A stretch of DNA of 63,436 nucleotides from Bacteroidales bacterium UBA1035. Lineage in GTDB: Bacteria > Bacteroidota > Bacteroidia > Bacteroidales > Dysgonomonadaceae. Location of the stretch: contig DCEG01000005.1 of assembly GCA_002316835.1 (NCBI GenBank), forward strand, positions 8,884 to 72,319, read 5' to 3'. The translations under genes were made by a program, and so were the position numbers. A model generated the notes under the pieces. The model saw only the letters and a program-made list of their open reading frames with translations. It searched no databases and was not told where the DNA came from. Shown piece after piece: positions 62,576 through 63,436 of the stretch. Numbering within the stretch: the first letter of the stretch is position 1; each line of letters begins with the position of its first letter.

Positions 62576-63436
62576 TTAATTATCTTTCAAATACTCCCTC
62601 AATACGTATTGCAAGATTCCGTTGTTTTTAAAGTATTCAATTTCGATTTCGGAATCAAACCGGGCTTTAACTTCAAAAATCGTTACCTTTCCTTCGGGAT
62701 GAACAGCTTCCACATACAATAATTTGTGAGGTACAAGATTATCGGCAAGTCCCCTGATAGTATAAGTTTCTGTTCCATCCAGGCCCAGGATTTCTGCATT
62801 TTGATCTTCGAGAAAGACCAAGGGTGCAACACCCATTCCCACCAGGTTACTGCGATGGATACGTTCGAAACTTTCGGCAATTACTGCTTTTATGCCCAAA
62901 AGATATGCTCCTTTTGCTGCCCAATCGCGCGACGAGCCGGAACCATATTCTTTCCCCGCTAAAACAATTAAAGGAGTATTGTCCCGTTGATAATCCATTG
63001 CTGTTTCGTAAACGGTTTTCACTTCGTTGGTTGGAAAATGTCGGCTTAAACCACCTTCCTTATCAACGATCTTGTTTTTGATACGAACGTTGGCAAATGT
63101 GCCACGCATCATCACTTCATGGTTTCCACGACGGGAACCGTACGAGTTAAAATCGGGCTTCTCAACTCCGTGTGTTTTTAAATATTGTCCTGCAGCACTG
63201 TCTTCTCTGAAAGAACCGGCCGGAGAAATATGGTCGGTAGTTACTGAGTCGCCCAAATAGAGCAACACACGCGCTTTATTAATATTGGTAAGCGGATCAG
63301 GTTCAGCAGTCAGATTCTCGAAGAAAGGTGCTTCTTTGATATAAGTCGATTTTTCACTCCATTCATAATTTTGATCTAAATTTACTTTTAGATTCTGCCA
63401 ATCGGTGGATCCGTCGAAAATAACATCGTAAACTTC
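62576..63436 (-). CDS. acnA: Aconitate hydratase, AcnA/IRP type (5' part outside window)
   Basis: C-terminal 286 residues of aconitase. The frame is open to the window edge, and the residues before the GTG at 63268 continue the family sequence (EAPFFENLTAEPDP), so that GTG is internal. Motifs of the swivel domain: LGDSVTTDHISPAG, NSYGSRRGNHEVMMRGTFAN, AGKEYGSGSSRDWAAKG and RSNLVGMGVAPL. Interconverts citrate and isocitrate in the TCA cycle. The Fe-S cysteines lie in the missing part. Confidence 0.95.
   Translation of the reverse strand, partial: EVYDVIFDGSTDWQNLKVNLDQNYEWSEKSTYIKEAPFFENLTAEPDPLTNINKARVLLYLGDSVTTDHISPAGSFREDSAAGQYLKTHGVEKPDFNSYGSRRGNHEVMMRGTFANVRIKNKIVDKEGGLSRHFPTNEVKTVYETAMDYQRDNTPLIVLAGKEYGSGSSRDWAAKGAYLLGIKAVIAESFERIHRSNLVGMGVAPLVFLEDQNAEILGLDGTETYTIRGLADNLVPHKLLYVEAVHPEGKVTIFEVKARFDSEIEIEYFKNNGILQYVLREYLKDN

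Noticed and set aside
62576..63268. Aconitase starting at the GTG at 63268
   Set aside because: The upstream 56 codons to the window edge are open and encode aconitase sequence; the gene is truncated by the window.
1..63436. tRNA, rRNA, riboswitch or prophage in the window
   Set aside because: No cloverleaf-like, rRNA-like, known riboswitch-like or phage gene sequence was recognised by eye; a covariance-model search would be needed to exclude small RNAs.

Overview
The window is about 63 kb of a Bacteroidota chromosome, most likely order Bacteroidales. Evidence: a SusC/SusD pair, promoters of the Bacteroides type (TTTG, about 20 bases, then TAnnTTTG), a purH-mreBCD-mrdA-rodA order, DUF5916-type exported proteins, an MG2/TonB-plug protein, and almost no Shine-Dalgarno sequences. 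The species cannot be named from this. No tRNA, rRNA, CRISPR array, transposase or phage gene was seen. Both ends cut through genes: pstS on the left and aconitase on the right.

Layout. 1-6.8 kb: a phosphate operon pstSCAB-phoU-phoB-phoR. 6.9-12.1 kb: a 2-oxoacid dehydrogenase operon (E1 alpha, E1 beta, E2, E3) in which the lipoyl domain sits on E3 and is absent from E2. 12.4-14.7 kb: an exported MG2/plug protein. 15.2-20.3 kb: susC-susD. 20.4-33.7 kb: an accessory redox region with two AraC regulators, two exported flavodoxins, an exported monooxygenase-like protein, two exported NTF2-like proteins (one broken), two large DUF5916 proteins, an acetyltransferase and two aldo/keto reductases. 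33.8-35.2 kb: a tyrosine phenol-lyase-like enzyme. 35.5-36.5 kb: a ROK glucokinase. 36.8-40.5 kb: a Tat-exported DegT-type aminotransferase, a polysaccharide deacetylase and a Tat-exported Gfo/Idh/MocA oxidoreductase. 40.6-44.8 kb: envelope proteins, including a frameshifted LVIVD-repeat lipoprotein. 45-52.4 kb: purH and the cell-shape genes. 52.5-63.4 kb: mixed housekeeping genes, including two neighbouring tRNA-A37 modification genes (tcdA, trmO), mtgA, a nitrosative-stress pair (ygbA plus a LuxR regulator with a RIC-like N-terminus), an MFS transporter, a creatininase-family enzyme and aconitase.

How the parts work together. The strongest new signal is in the redox region. Four promoters there fall into two pairs. 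Members of each pair share a conserved upstream box whose last base lies exactly 43 bases before the first base of the -7 hexamer region, and none has a clear -33 box. This is what activator-dependent promoters under the two local AraC proteins would look like. The pairs control two parallel modules: box A precedes the monooxygenase-acetyltransferase-flavodoxin operon and the NTF2-DUF5916 operon; box B precedes araC-2 and the NTF2(broken)-flavodoxin-DUF5916 operon. Other unusual points are the displaced lipoyl domain together with an 11-base tandem repeat just before E2, a dispersed family of GTARAGACG palindromes touching or following stop codons, and the sugar-enzyme cluster that appears to work in the periplasm.
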